NCBI GenBank assembly: GCA_013152205.1
Contig: JAADGV010000032.1
Coordinates: forward strand, 62,001-126,000
Length of the DNA stretch: 64,000 nt
Origin: Planctomycetota bacterium
GTDB taxonomy: Bacteria > Planctomycetota > Planctomycetia > Pirellulales > Lacipirellulaceae
Reading direction: 5' to 3'
Below the pieces are notes generated by a model. That model ran no database searches and was not told the origin of the DNA. It was given only the letters and a program-made list of their open reading frames with translations. Position numbers and translations under genes: made by a program. Positions 27,946-37,295 of the stretch are shown piece after piece (within the stretch, counting starts at the first letter, position 1; every line of letters starts with the position of its first letter).

Positions 27946-28710
27946 ATGGAAAAAGCCTCAATCGTACCGCGGGTAGCGTTTGTATTGAACCTTGGCGTCA
28001 CTGAGACGACCGATACTATCGCGGCTCGGATCCAGCATCTAATTCACTTGTTTCAAGGCCATCGGTTACCGGCGACTTGGGTTGTGGCCGATACCAAATG
28101 CGCGAAGTTACTCGCTTCGCAGCGTACGGCCTCGTCGATGATATCCGAGTTTGCTCTGACCGTTGATGGCCCTTGGAGTGACGTGAGTACGCCTCCCACA
28201 GCGTTCCGGCGCGAGTTGGCCGACCGATGCGCAGCAATTCGTGCAAAAACCGGGCGATCGATTAAATTGGTCGTAGGCGATCCCCAGTCGCTACGAGTAC
28301 GAGCGGCTTTGCTTGCGGAACAAGGGATTGGCGGGATTTTTTCGACCCAACAAGATCGCACCTCAACGCGTTCGCGCCCGCTGCCCTGCGGGCTATGGCA
28401 ACTGGAATTGAACGTACGGATTCCACTAGTTCGAAGTTTTTCGCAATGGTTTACCAGCCGTCGCGTCTCGGCAAAACAATTGATCTCGGCCGGTTCGTTG
28501 GGCGAAACAACACTCGTAGCCGTCGATACCGGAAAGCTGGGGACTTCTAACGCACGAAGTCTACAAGCATTCGAAAAAATGCTTTGCGAAGTCTCTTGGG
28601 CGGCAAGCCGCAACCAATTGGTTGTGACCACGGCAGGAGCGATAGTGGCCGAGCTGACCAGTCAGCAAGCGGTGAAGCCGCAGCGATCGATCCTACGAGT
28701 GGCCGCATAG
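27946..28710 (+). CDS. Hypothetical protein, possibly polysaccharide-deacetylase-like
   Basis: LFQGHRLPATWVVADTKCAKLL resembles NodB-like folds; ATG at 27946 preferred over 27694. Confidence 0.6.
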   Translation: MEKASIVPRVAFVLNLGVTETTDTIAARIQHLIHLFQGHRLPATWVVADTKCAKLLASQRTASSMISEFALTVDGPWSDVSTPPTAFRRELADRCAAIRAKTGRSIKLVVGDPQSLRVRAALLAEQGIGGIFSTQQDRTSTRSRPLPCGLWQLELNVRIPLVRSFSQWFTSRRVSAKQLISAGSLGETTLVAVDTGKLGTSNARSLQAFEKMLCEVSWAASRNQLVVTTAGAIVAELTSQQAVKPQRSILRVAA

Positions 28711-28783
28711 CAACTCGTTAGCGGTGTCGGCCACGACATCCTCCAACAGAACACTTTTGCGAACAGAAAAAGCCAAACCGCCC

Positions 28784-28966
28784 CTAGCGGAGTTCGCGAA
28801 AGGTGCTGTAGCTAAGGTAGCCGAGAATCGCAGAAGCGGCCAAGGCGCCGAAGCTCATGGTCGATTGGGCCCCGCCGAAGGGGATGCCAACTGCCAAATC
28901 GGCCCCAAACAGCGTAAAAAGCAAGGCCGCAACGACCATCCCGGCGATCGTCATGGCTTTAGGCAT
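28784..28966 (-). CDS. Small membrane protein (60 aa), hypothetical
   Basis: Two hydrophobic segments, clean ORF in otherwise empty interval. Confidence 0.55.
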   Translation of the reverse strand: MPKAMTIAGMVVAALLFTLFGADLAVGIPFGGAQSTMSFGALAASAILGYLSYSTFRELR

Positions 28967-29132
28967 ACGCGAACTACTCTCAACATTCGGCGAACAAAGG
29001 GACCATCTGGCTCAGAATGAACCGGAAACTACTAGTATAGTCACATATTTTCGTCTGTCAGCCGGGCCTGGGGGAAAGTACGGGAAATGCTTGGTTTTCC
29101 GGGAAAAATGAGGGGCTTGCCGAATCGACCGT

Positions 29133-29735
29133 CTAGGGTGTTGCCGCAAGATCGGCATTCTCGGCAGCCGGGTCGGGCTCGACCTCAAGGCCTTTTTCTA
29201 TGCGGATCGTGCGGACGGCACTGACAATCTCTTGGATTGCTAACTGATTCTCGGCAATATTCATCCAGACCCGAACGTAGATAAAACCGACCAACGCCAG
29301 CCCAAGCATCGCGCCAGCCAAGTGGATATTGGCCATCGAGGCCGTATCCGGACGCCCTGTGCCGGGGTCAGAAGCAGCCCCGAGAGCCCCGACCACCACA
29401 ACCGTAAGCATGCCTACTACGCACAACGGAAAAGTTTTACGCTTGAGTATCGTACTACGAACAAGTGGCGAGGAATCGAGCAAGTAGGTCTCGGTAACTT
29501 CTTTGCACCAGCGGCTTGTGCCCACGAAATAAGTGATTGCGATACTAAGCACAAACACCACGGCTATCGCGGCAGAGACGCCCGTCAACATGTGGATGCC
29601 GCGAGTACGCAGCACCGCTTGGTCAGGCTGGTTGTGCAGATCGCCGATGGAAAGCCCAAGGACAACTGCGGCGAGGAACAGGCCGAGCGAAACAGCGGCC
29701 AGCGAGGGGAATATTCGTGTCATTCTGACCTGCAC
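29133..29735 (-). CDS. Hypothetical membrane protein
   Basis: Four hydrophobic segments in 200 aa. Confidence 0.7.
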   Translation of the reverse strand: MQVRMTRIFPSLAAVSLGLFLAAVVLGLSIGDLHNQPDQAVLRTRGIHMLTGVSAAIAVVFVLSIAITYFVGTSRWCKEVTETYLLDSSPLVRSTILKRKTFPLCVVGMLTVVVVGALGAASDPGTGRPDTASMANIHLAGAMLGLALVGFIYVRVWMNIAENQLAIQEIVSAVRTIRIEKGLEVEPDPAAENADLAATP

Positions 29736-29891
29736 GATTTCTGTTACAACGGATAGTGTCGAACGAAACGCCCGATTCTACTTGGTCGACCCATACCACA
29801 CTAGCCCGACGCGCTAGTGAATACTTCGCTTCGCATTTCGGAAACTTGCCCTAGAATGCGGTTACCAATCCCCTCGCCCATCTGCCCTGCC

Positions 29892-30938
29892 ATGACCAAA
29901 AAACCGCTATTAGCCGTGACTATGGGGGATGCTGCGGGGGTCGGGCCAGAGGTGATTGTGCGGGCTTGGGCCGACCCACGAGTCCATGAGAATTGCCGCC
30001 CCGTAGTGCTGGGGCACCCCAAAATACTGCAACAGGCGATTGAACTGGTCGGCAGACCGGTCGAACTTCTTGCTTCAAAAAACCTAGCCGATCTCGATTT
30101 CGATCGCGTGAATAGCGAGACGATCGTTTGTCTACATGTGGGCGAGGACGAGGTGCTTTCGGTTCCGCATGGGGCCATCAACGCCCGGACCGGACATGCT
30201 GCGTATCAAGCGGTTGTGCGCGCAATTGATGAGACTTTGGCAGGATCGTTCCACGGAATCGTTACGGCTCCGCTGAGCAAATCGGCCCTTCATGCCGCGG
30301 GGCACCACTACCCTGGGCATACTGAACTACTGGCCGAGCGTTGCGGCGTCGACGAATTTGCAATGATGCTGTATTTGCCGCCAGACGAAGCGCCAAACTG
30401 CCCAGCGGGGCTGGGCGTGGTCCATGTAACGCTGCACATGGCGTTGCGAGATGTGTTTTCGCACCTTTCGAGTGCCGCGGTGCTAGAAAAATGCCAACTC
30501 GTCGATCAGGTAATGCGAGAAGGCTTCGGGCTGGTAGCTCCTCGCGTGGGCGTCTGTGCCCTGAACCCACACGGTGGCGAAGACGGGCTATTTGGCGACG
30601 AGGAGTCTCGAATCATTGCGCCGGCTGTCGAGCAGGTCGTGGAGATAGGGATCGACGCATCGGGACCATTTCCAGCAGATACGTTGATGATCCGAGCACG
30701 AGATGGAGAATTCGACGCGGTGGTGGCGATCTACCACGACCAGGGACACATCGCCCTGAAACTCCTGGGGATGCACCGAGCCGTGAACATTACGCTGGGG
30801 CTACCTATCGTGCGAACCAGCGTGGCACACGGCACAGCATTCGACCGGGCTTGGCAAGGAACCGCCGAAGCAAGCGGCATGGTCGCCGCCCTACTGGCAG
30901 CAGCTCAGTTGGCCCCTTCTCCAAGCAACAATCGTTAG
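29892..30938 (+). CDS. pdxA: 4-hydroxythreonine-4-phosphate dehydrogenase
   Basis: LAVTMGDAAGVGPEVI, GIVTAPLSKSALHAAGHHYPGHTELL, YHDQGHIALKLLG; internal start. Confidence 0.96.
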   Translation: MTKKPLLAVTMGDAAGVGPEVIVRAWADPRVHENCRPVVLGHPKILQQAIELVGRPVELLASKNLADLDFDRVNSETIVCLHVGEDEVLSVPHGAINARTGHAAYQAVVRAIDETLAGSFHGIVTAPLSKSALHAAGHHYPGHTELLAERCGVDEFAMMLYLPPDEAPNCPAGLGVVHVTLHMALRDVFSHLSSAAVLEKCQLVDQVMREGFGLVAPRVGVCALNPHGGEDGLFGDEESRIIAPAVEQVVEIGIDASGPFPADTLMIRARDGEFDAVVAIYHDQGHIALKLLGMHRAVNITLGLPIVRTSVAHGTAFDRAWQGTAEASGMVAALLAAAQLAPSPSNNR

Positions 30939-30955
30939 CGATGTCGGCCACGCTT

Positions 30956-31035
30956 GGGTGCCACTGTCTGGCTTGTCCAGCAGTGTGAAGCGGGTACCAG
31001 GGTTCCACTGCTGGACAAGCCAGACAGTGGCACCC
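30956..31035. repeat. Perfect 30-nt inverted repeat hairpin element with 20-nt loop
   Basis: GGGTGCCACTGTCTGGCTTGTCCAGCAGTG (30956-30985) and its exact reverse complement (31006-31035). Confidence 0.97.
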
Positions 31036-31058
31036 GTCAATTCAGAATTAACAGAACC

Positions 31059-32225
31059 TTAGCGGGCAACCCGAAGTGCCAAAACAGCGAGTGCCATCAC
31101 GCCGATTACTGCGAGCCCGGTTTTAATTTGCTCGAACCGATTATTGCTCGGTACCGACTCCCAGCTTGCTGCCTCGGTGGCCGTCAACTGCTGAACCTGC
31201 TGACGGGTAACTTGCGGGGCCGGCTCAGCAGACTCGTCCTTAGGCCACATGGCAGCAACTTGGCCATGCGAAGATTGCCAGGAAGAATTGTCGTCGTCCG
31301 ACTGCCTTGCCAGATCGGCTGGCGGCGGCTCAACGGGCGGCTGAGGTTTCGCGGGCTTGGCCTCAGCTTGTAAGTCTTTTTCCGGTAGAGAGACTGGCGG
31401 AGGGACTTCGTCCCTGACAAGCGAAACGTCGACGGTCTGCCCAATGTCTGGGGCAAGCGTCGCCAAAAAACTTTCTACACGACCTCCAAAGCTGCCCAGC
31501 GTGGTCCCCTGCCCTGCCCCAAACAACACACCAGCCAGTTCGCCATCGCGGTTGAAAATGGGGCCGCCCGAGTCTCCTTGCCGGGCTTCGACATCAAGCT
31601 CGACCATGTGCCGGGGGAAGTCTAAACGCGGGGCGTAGTATTGGGTGCATCGCCCCGTGGCGGCCCGATACATTCCTTGGCCGTAGCCGCAAATGGTGAG
31701 TTGGTCGCCCGGCTGAGGGGCCGTTTGGGCAATCGTGACCGGCTCGATTTGTGGTCGCCAGATCACCAACGCGGCCAAGTCCCAATCGGCATCGACTTTC
31801 AATGCTCGGGCTTTCGACTTGAAACCGCCAGGAAACACGACCTCGATAGCACCTTGCGCATCGCGCACCACATGCCAGTTGGTAATCACAAGCCCAAACT
31901 GATCGCGAGCATCGACCAAAGTGCCGCTGCCGTACGAGGTGGCGTTGCCTTCGGGCACAATAATCCGAGCCACCGCCGGATGGGGTCGGTCAGACCGCAA
32001 CTGTGCCCCAGGCGACAAATTGGATGCGGGAAGTTTCGCGGCTGAGTTGCTCTGCGAATTTTCTGGCGGAGAGAACTGTTCGTTCCAGACGCGAGACAAT
32101 TCAGTCCGAGAGAGCGTCGCATTGGCGGCGTCGCATCGGCCAACCGGCGCAAAAAACAACAGGCCTACTCCCAACAGGGAGAGGGTATCGCGAAGGGTTC
32201 GCATTTTTGGGAGGGAGAGGTTCAA
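31059..32225 (-). CDS. Trypsin-like serine protease with C-terminal TM segment
   Basis: GSGTLVDARDQFGLVITNWHVV, ARQGDSGGPIFN; C-terminal IGVMALAVLALRVAR. Confidence 0.9.
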   Translation of the reverse strand: MNLSLPKMRTLRDTLSLLGVGLLFFAPVGRCDAANATLSRTELSRVWNEQFSPPENSQSNSAAKLPASNLSPGAQLRSDRPHPAVARIIVPEGNATSYGSGTLVDARDQFGLVITNWHVVRDAQGAIEVVFPGGFKSKARALKVDADWDLAALVIWRPQIEPVTIAQTAPQPGDQLTICGYGQGMYRAATGRCTQYYAPRLDFPRHMVELDVEARQGDSGGPIFNRDGELAGVLFGAGQGTTLGSFGGRVESFLATLAPDIGQTVDVSLVRDEVPPPVSLPEKDLQAEAKPAKPQPPVEPPPADLARQSDDDNSSWQSSHGQVAAMWPKDESAEPAPQVTRQQVQQLTATEAASWESVPSNNRFEQIKTGLAVIGVMALAVLALRVAR

Positions 32226-32239
32226 AATACTTGGGGAAA

Positions 32240-32434
32240 TTACTTGGGAGTCGGCGGGCGAGCGACAAAGTCGGAACGCCGTTGTTGCTCGTTTTCCAGG
32301 ATCATGTTTAATAACCGGGTGCGAAGTTCGCCGGTTTGCTTCAACTTCGCCGGGGGGGGCTTACTATTCGTGGTATGGGGGAGTGATGGTTTCACAGTCG
32401 ATTTATTCTCTGCTTTTGCAAAGACAGAATTCAC
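32240..32434 (-). CDS. Small hypothetical protein (64 aa)
   Basis: Short ORF between an RHH-like gene and the protease gene, same strand. Confidence 0.45.
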   Translation of the reverse strand: MNSVFAKAENKSTVKPSLPHTTNSKPPPAKLKQTGELRTRLLNMILENEQQRRSDFVARPPTPK

Positions 32435-32446
32435 AAGCGGGGTTCC

Positions 32447-32686
32447 TTACGCAGCGATGGGACGACCGCCGCGCAACTCTTCGTCGCGGCGTGGAAAGTC
32501 TTGGCCGTTGTTGTAGAGTGCCTTCAACCGGCGCAATTCCGCTTGAAAAGCGTTCTCGGCTAGTTGAGTCAGAGTCAAGCGAGCAGGGTAACCGGCCAAA
32601 TGGACGGCTGCGTCGCGTGCTTCGTCGAGCACCTCCACCGGCAAGTAGATGGTTGCCCGCACTTTTGCTTTGTTGCCGTACTGCAT
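32447..32686 (-). CDS. Small ribbon-helix-helix-like DNA-binding protein
   Basis: KVRATIYLPVEVLDEARDAAVHLAGYPARLTLTQLAENAFQAELRRL pattern. Confidence 0.55.
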   Translation of the reverse strand: MQYGNKAKVRATIYLPVEVLDEARDAAVHLAGYPARLTLTQLAENAFQAELRRLKALYNNGQDFPRRDEELRGGRPIAA

Positions 32687-32922
32687 ACGCCGACTCCTCA
32701 GGTAAGACCAATGCAGGAACCCGGGCTAAAAAGGTACGGAGTGATTCCTGCCTGTCTTCTTCATCGGAGAGAATGAGGGCATTAGTTCAAACGTATGACG
32801 TTTCGACGAATAACTTCGCCACACGTCTTGAGCGTTTCAACGCGAGATACCCCAACAAGCCACAAAGTTTGACAAACGCTATCAAACGCCCCCCACCAAA
32901 CGCCCCCACCGAGTCGCGACCG

Positions 32923-34440
32923 TCAGGGAGCGCAACCGCCCACCCCCTCAAGAAGAGCCTCAACAAGCCCCTCAGTCGTATACCGCGTAGCAATGGCCGC
33001 CGCCGGATAACCAGCATCAGCAAGAACCCCAGCCGTGAGCGGGCTAATGGCAACCAGTTTCGCTTGCCCCAGCGAGTCGCCAAACAGATGAACAAGCGAA
33101 CGGGCAATCGCCGAGCTAGTGACCGTAATCCAATCGATCCGCCCCTCGGCCAGTGCCGCAACAATTTCGGGATCGGCTTGCTCGACATCCATGCTCTGAT
33201 AGACGACAACCTGCTCGACCTCGGCCCCTGCAGCGGTCAGCGACTCGGCCAACACTTCGCGGCCACGGCTAGCCCGAAGCAAGAGCACACGTTTGTTGGC
33301 CGTTTCCGGGGCTAAAATCTCGGCCAAAGCTTCGGCCCGATACTCGGCTGGCTGCAAGTCGACGCCGAGGTGATATTGTTTGAGTGCCTCAGCCGTAGCA
33401 GGTCCAATCGCCGCGAGCCGACAAGGGCCCAATTGGCGCAGGTCCAGCCCAAGCTGGTCGAGCCGTCCGAGGAACGACTGGACGCCGTTGGCACTCGAAA
33501 AAACCAGCCAATCGTACCGCTGAAGGTCGCGAATTGCTTGGTCTGCTGGGCCCCAGTCGGCGGGCGGCGAAATCTCGATTGCAGGCTGGATCAGCGGGGC
33601 CGCCCCTTGGTTGGCGAGCAGGCGGACGAGGTCGGTTGCCTGATGGGCCGGTCGGGTTACCAGAACCGTGCGACCAAACAGCGGTCGCGACGCAAACCAC
33701 TTGGTGGTGCTCTCGGCCTGAACCGCTTCGCCAACAATCACAATCGCAGGCGGACGCATTTTGCGGGCTGCAAGTGCGTCGGGCAGTTCGCCAAGAGTCG
33801 TCAGCAAAGTCTGCTGCTGGGGCAGCGAACAACGGTACACGACCGCGACGGGAGTATCGGCAGGCTTGCCATGGCTAATCAACTCCGTCGACCAATACGG
33901 CGCAGTCGTGACACCCATATAAAAGACCAAAGTGCCGGGGAATTTGGCCAAGTTTGCCAGATCGAGCGGACGCCCCCCGTTGTCGCGACATTGCTGCCCT
34001 GTGACAAAGGCCACCGACGAGGCAAACTCGCGGTGCGTCAAAGGGATGCCTGTGTAACTGCTTGCCGCCGAGGCAGAGGTTACCCCAGGGACAACCTCGT
34101 ACGAGATACCTGCCTGCTCCAGCGACGCGATTTCCTCAGCCGATCGCCCAAAAAATGCCGGGTCGCCTCCTTTGAGACGAACCACCGTTTGCCCTGCTCG
34201 GGCAGCATCGACCACCAGGGCGTTGATCTCGTCTTGCGAGTGAATGCGGCCATGTCCATGCCGACCAAGGCAAACCAGCTTGGCGTCGGGTTGGGCGTGG
34301 GTCAAAATTCGTGGATTGACGAGATAATCATAAAAAACCGCATCGGCTTGCTGCAACAGCTCGCAGCCGCGCAGGGTAAGCAGCGACGGGTCGCCCGGCC
34401 CGGCCCCAACCAAATACACTTTGCCAGAGATTTCGGGCAT
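32923..34440 (-). CDS. cobA-hemD: Fused uroporphyrinogen-III C-methyltransferase / uroporphyrinogen-III synthase
   Basis: VYLVGAGPGDPSLLTLRGCELLQQADAVFYDYLV, VRLKGGDPAFFGR (CobA); C-terminal HemD-like half (GRTVLVTRPAHQATDLVRLL). Confidence 0.93.
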   Translation of the reverse strand: MPEISGKVYLVGAGPGDPSLLTLRGCELLQQADAVFYDYLVNPRILTHAQPDAKLVCLGRHGHGRIHSQDEINALVVDAARAGQTVVRLKGGDPAFFGRSAEEIASLEQAGISYEVVPGVTSASAASSYTGIPLTHREFASSVAFVTGQQCRDNGGRPLDLANLAKFPGTLVFYMGVTTAPYWSTELISHGKPADTPVAVVYRCSLPQQQTLLTTLGELPDALAARKMRPPAIVIVGEAVQAESTTKWFASRPLFGRTVLVTRPAHQATDLVRLLANQGAAPLIQPAIEISPPADWGPADQAIRDLQRYDWLVFSSANGVQSFLGRLDQLGLDLRQLGPCRLAAIGPATAEALKQYHLGVDLQPAEYRAEALAEILAPETANKRVLLLRASRGREVLAESLTAAGAEVEQVVVYQSMDVEQADPEIVAALAEGRIDWITVTSSAIARSLVHLFGDSLGQAKLVAISPLTAGVLADAGYPAAAIATRYTTEGLVEALLEGVGGCAP

Positions 34441-34608
34441 AAATACCACATTTCTCACCGAAAAAGTCGGTGAACTACAATTGTTCAGGCGTACCACACA
34501 AATTCTAAAATGCTAGAATACCGTGAACCGAGTGCCGTGCGTAGCACTGCGCTGCGGATTGCTCGTGACGAGCCCCTTTTTGACGGAACACTTTCTGGAC
34601 GTATTTGC

Positions 34609-36063
34609 ATGGAGCCTAACCAACCGCTTGCCGATCATACCGCGTCGCAGGGTCTCTCACCATTGACGGCTGCCTCGCGTCAGCGGCTGCAAAAGGTGTT
34701 TGAGCATGGGCAGCGGTGTGCCGAGAAGAAGGATTATGATTACGCCAATCAGCTCTTCTCGCAATGTGTGGCCGAAGATCCGGGCAGCATTCTCTACCTG
34801 CAACATTTTTTCGCCAATTTGCAAAACAAGTACGGCGACAACAAAAAAGGGGCCAAGCTGGCCGGTTTGAGGATTAAGAGCCACCGCGCGGCACTTCGCA
34901 AAGCGGCTAGCAAAGGCAAATGGGAAGCCGCTTTGCAGGCAGGCTGTGCGGCATTGACGCTGAACCCGTGGGATATCACATCGCTGCTGGCGGTGGCAAC
35001 GGCCTACGACGAGCTTCAAATCGACGAGTGCCAGTTGTTCTATTTGCGTTGGGCAATGGGGGTCGACGCAAACGACGCTGCGATAAATCGGCAAGCGGCG
35101 TTCACTTTGCAACGAATGGGTCAGTTCGACCAAGCAATCGCCTGTTGGCAACGTGTCTCGCAGGCGAAGCCCCAGGACGAAGAAGCTCGACAAGCGATAT
35201 CACGACTCTCGGTAGAAAAAACGATCCACCAAGGCGGATACACCGCAGCCTCGCTGGGGGGAGAAGCGGGTGGCGCTGAAACCAAGGTTTCGGTCGCCCA
35301 ATTTTCTAGACAGGCGAAGGATGGCGGAGAGGCCGAAGAATCGTTACCGCCCGAAGAGCGGTTGAAAGCGGCCATCATCGCCGACCCAACCGACGTGGAA
35401 TCTTACCTGCAACTTGCTGATATCTGCATGGGCGAAGCCCGATATAGCGATGCCGAGTACGTACTCTCTCGGGCTTCGGATGCGGCCGGGAGTGCTGATT
35501 TTCGGGTCCACGAGCGGCTCGAAGACGTGCTGCTACGGCGTGCGGCCCAGCAATTAGCAATCGCCGAACAGCAGGCTCAGCAAGATCCGAGCAAAGAAAA
35601 TAAGCAATTGGCGAAAAAAATACGCGACCAAGTCAATCAGGTGGAGTTGGAAGTTTATGTCGCCAAATCGGATCGCGATCCGAACAATGCCCAGCTAAAG
35701 TACGAGCTGGGCACTCGGCTAAAGTGTGCCGGGAAGCACAAAGAGGCGATCACGGCCTTCCAAGGGGCACGGGGCGACCCGAAGCGGCGCGCGGAGGTTC
35801 TGCTGGAGCTGGGTGAGTGTTTTCAGCGGATCGAGCAATATAAGCTGGCCCTATCGAACTACGAAGAGGCGATCGAGGCCTGTACTGAGCCCGATTCAGA
35901 AACTCGCCGGCTGGCCCTCTATCGGGCGGGGGTCCTGTCCACGGGGATGAAAGAGCTAGACCGCGCAGAACGCCACCTGACCGAGTTGGCAGGCCTAGAT
36001 TTTGGCTATCAGGATGTGGCAGACCGGCTGGACAAACTCAATCAATTACGCGATAGTGGGTGA
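34609..36063 (+). CDS. TPR repeat protein
   Basis: Repeated helical pairs; start MEPNQPL at 34609 preferred. Confidence 0.85.
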   Translation: MEPNQPLADHTASQGLSPLTAASRQRLQKVFEHGQRCAEKKDYDYANQLFSQCVAEDPGSILYLQHFFANLQNKYGDNKKGAKLAGLRIKSHRAALRKAASKGKWEAALQAGCAALTLNPWDITSLLAVATAYDELQIDECQLFYLRWAMGVDANDAAINRQAAFTLQRMGQFDQAIACWQRVSQAKPQDEEARQAISRLSVEKTIHQGGYTAASLGGEAGGAETKVSVAQFSRQAKDGGEAEESLPPEERLKAAIIADPTDVESYLQLADICMGEARYSDAEYVLSRASDAAGSADFRVHERLEDVLLRRAAQQLAIAEQQAQQDPSKENKQLAKKIRDQVNQVELEVYVAKSDRDPNNAQLKYELGTRLKCAGKHKEAITAFQGARGDPKRRAEVLLELGECFQRIEQYKLALSNYEEAIEACTEPDSETRRLALYRAGVLSTGMKELDRAERHLTELAGLDFGYQDVADRLDKLNQLRDSG

Positions 36064-36126
36064 TTCATGTCGTCCGGCCCAGGCCGGTCTTTCGCGATCG
36101 TCAATCCAGTAGTAGCAAAAAACAAG

Positions 36127-36393
36127 ATGCCTAGCTCCCTCAGCTCGAAGAAACGTCTACGACAAAACGAGGTTCGTCGACACCGTAATCATTCGGTAAA
36201 AACCTCCATGCGAACCCAAATTCGCAAGCTTCGTACTGCTGTTCAGGCAGGCGATGTCGAAACTTGCGAGAGCGAATTTCGAATCGCGGTCAAGAAACTT
36301 GACCAAGCCGCTTCAAAGAACATCATCCACGCCAACAAAGCTGCCCGGCTGAAATCGCGCCTCTCCAAGGCAATCAAAGCGATCAAAAGCTAG
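36127..36393 (+). CDS. rpsT: 30S ribosomal protein S20
   Basis: MPSSLSSKKRLRQNEVRRHRNHSVKTSMRTQIRKLRTAV...KNIIHANKAARLKSRLSKAI. Confidence 0.95.
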   Translation: MPSSLSSKKRLRQNEVRRHRNHSVKTSMRTQIRKLRTAVQAGDVETCESEFRIAVKKLDQAASKNIIHANKAARLKSRLSKAIKAIKS

Positions 36394-36395
36394 CC

Positions 36396-37295
36396 CTACC
36401 AGACAATCTTCTCCGCGTCGAATATCGGTCCGTCGACGCACGAGCGTTTGTAGTCCCAACTGCCGTCGGCTTGGGTAATCTTCACAACGCAGCTAAAGCA
36501 AATGCCGATCCCACAGGCCATGGGCGTTTCGAGCGAAAGTTGGCACGCAACCGATTGCGCCAACGCGATCTCAGCAACCGCCTCCATCATCGGTTCAGGC
36601 CCGCAGCAAACAACGCGGCACCTAGAGCGATCTTCCCCGGCGAGCGTTTGCTTCAGCAAATCGGTAACCAACCCATGATGCCCAACCGAGCCATCGTCGC
36701 TGCTAATACGCAGATCGATGCCAGCCGCCCGAAAATCATCGGCACCGGCCAATAGATCGACCGAGCGAACCCCGTAGCAAAGCGACACCCGCCTGCAAGA
36801 CGCGATCTGACGCGACGGCTCGCCATAGCTACGACCGCCCAGAAACTCTCTACCCAGGGCCAAAAACGGCGTTTGACCAATGCCGCCAGCCACCATGATA
36901 AGATGCTCAACCGGCTCCGCAGAAAATCCATTCCCCAGCGGCCCCCAAACTTGCAGCGGCCTGCCAGGCTTCAACTGAGCCAGCCGCGAGGTCATCTTGC
37001 CGACAACCAGATAAACAACATCAATCCCAATTCGATTGCCCGAGGAATCGAGGACCGTGTCGTATAACGCAAATGGTCGGCCCAGAAGCGGGTCATCGCA
37101 ATCGGGCAGCCGTAGCATCAGAAATTGCCCAGGCACAACGCACTGGGCCAATTCAGGGCACTCGAAACGCACTCGGTAAGTATCGACGGCCAGCCGTTCG
37201 TTTTCGACAATCGCGACTTCGTACCGCTTGGCCCCATCGGCATAGTATTTCGCTGCCAACGGGTTGGCTTGGCATTCAGTCGGTTCAGCGTTCAA
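36396..37295 (-). CDS. pyrK: Dihydroorotate dehydrogenase electron-transfer subunit-like (FAD/2Fe-2S)
   Basis: VPGQFLMLRLPDCDDPLLGRPFALYD, MVAGGIGQTPFLAL, ETPMACGIGICFSCVVK. Confidence 0.9.
   Translation of the reverse strand: MNAEPTECQANPLAAKYYADGAKRYEVAIVENERLAVDTYRVRFECPELAQCVVPGQFLMLRLPDCDDPLLGRPFALYDTVLDSSGNRIGIDVVYLVVGKMTSRLAQLKPGRPLQVWGPLGNGFSAEPVEHLIMVAGGIGQTPFLALGREFLGGRSYGEPSRQIASCRRVSLCYGVRSVDLLAGADDFRAAGIDLRISSDDGSVGHHGLVTDLLKQTLAGEDRSRCRVVCCGPEPMMEAVAEIALAQSVACQLSLETPMACGIGICFSCVVKITQADGSWDYKRSCVDGPIFDAEKIVW

Noticed and set aside
30956-31035. Simple rho-independent terminator for pdxA
   Set aside because: Stem is 30 bp with a 20-nt loop, no T-tract follows on either strand, and a second copy exists at 38881.
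31921-33315. 464-aa plus-strand ORF
   Set aside because: Lies opposite the protease N-terminus, the RHH-like gene and the start of cobA-hemD; low-complexity Arg/Ser/Pro composition typical of a shadow ORF.
33370-34473. 367-aa plus-strand ORF
   Set aside because: Fully antisense to the well-supported cobA-hemD gene; no recognisable motifs.
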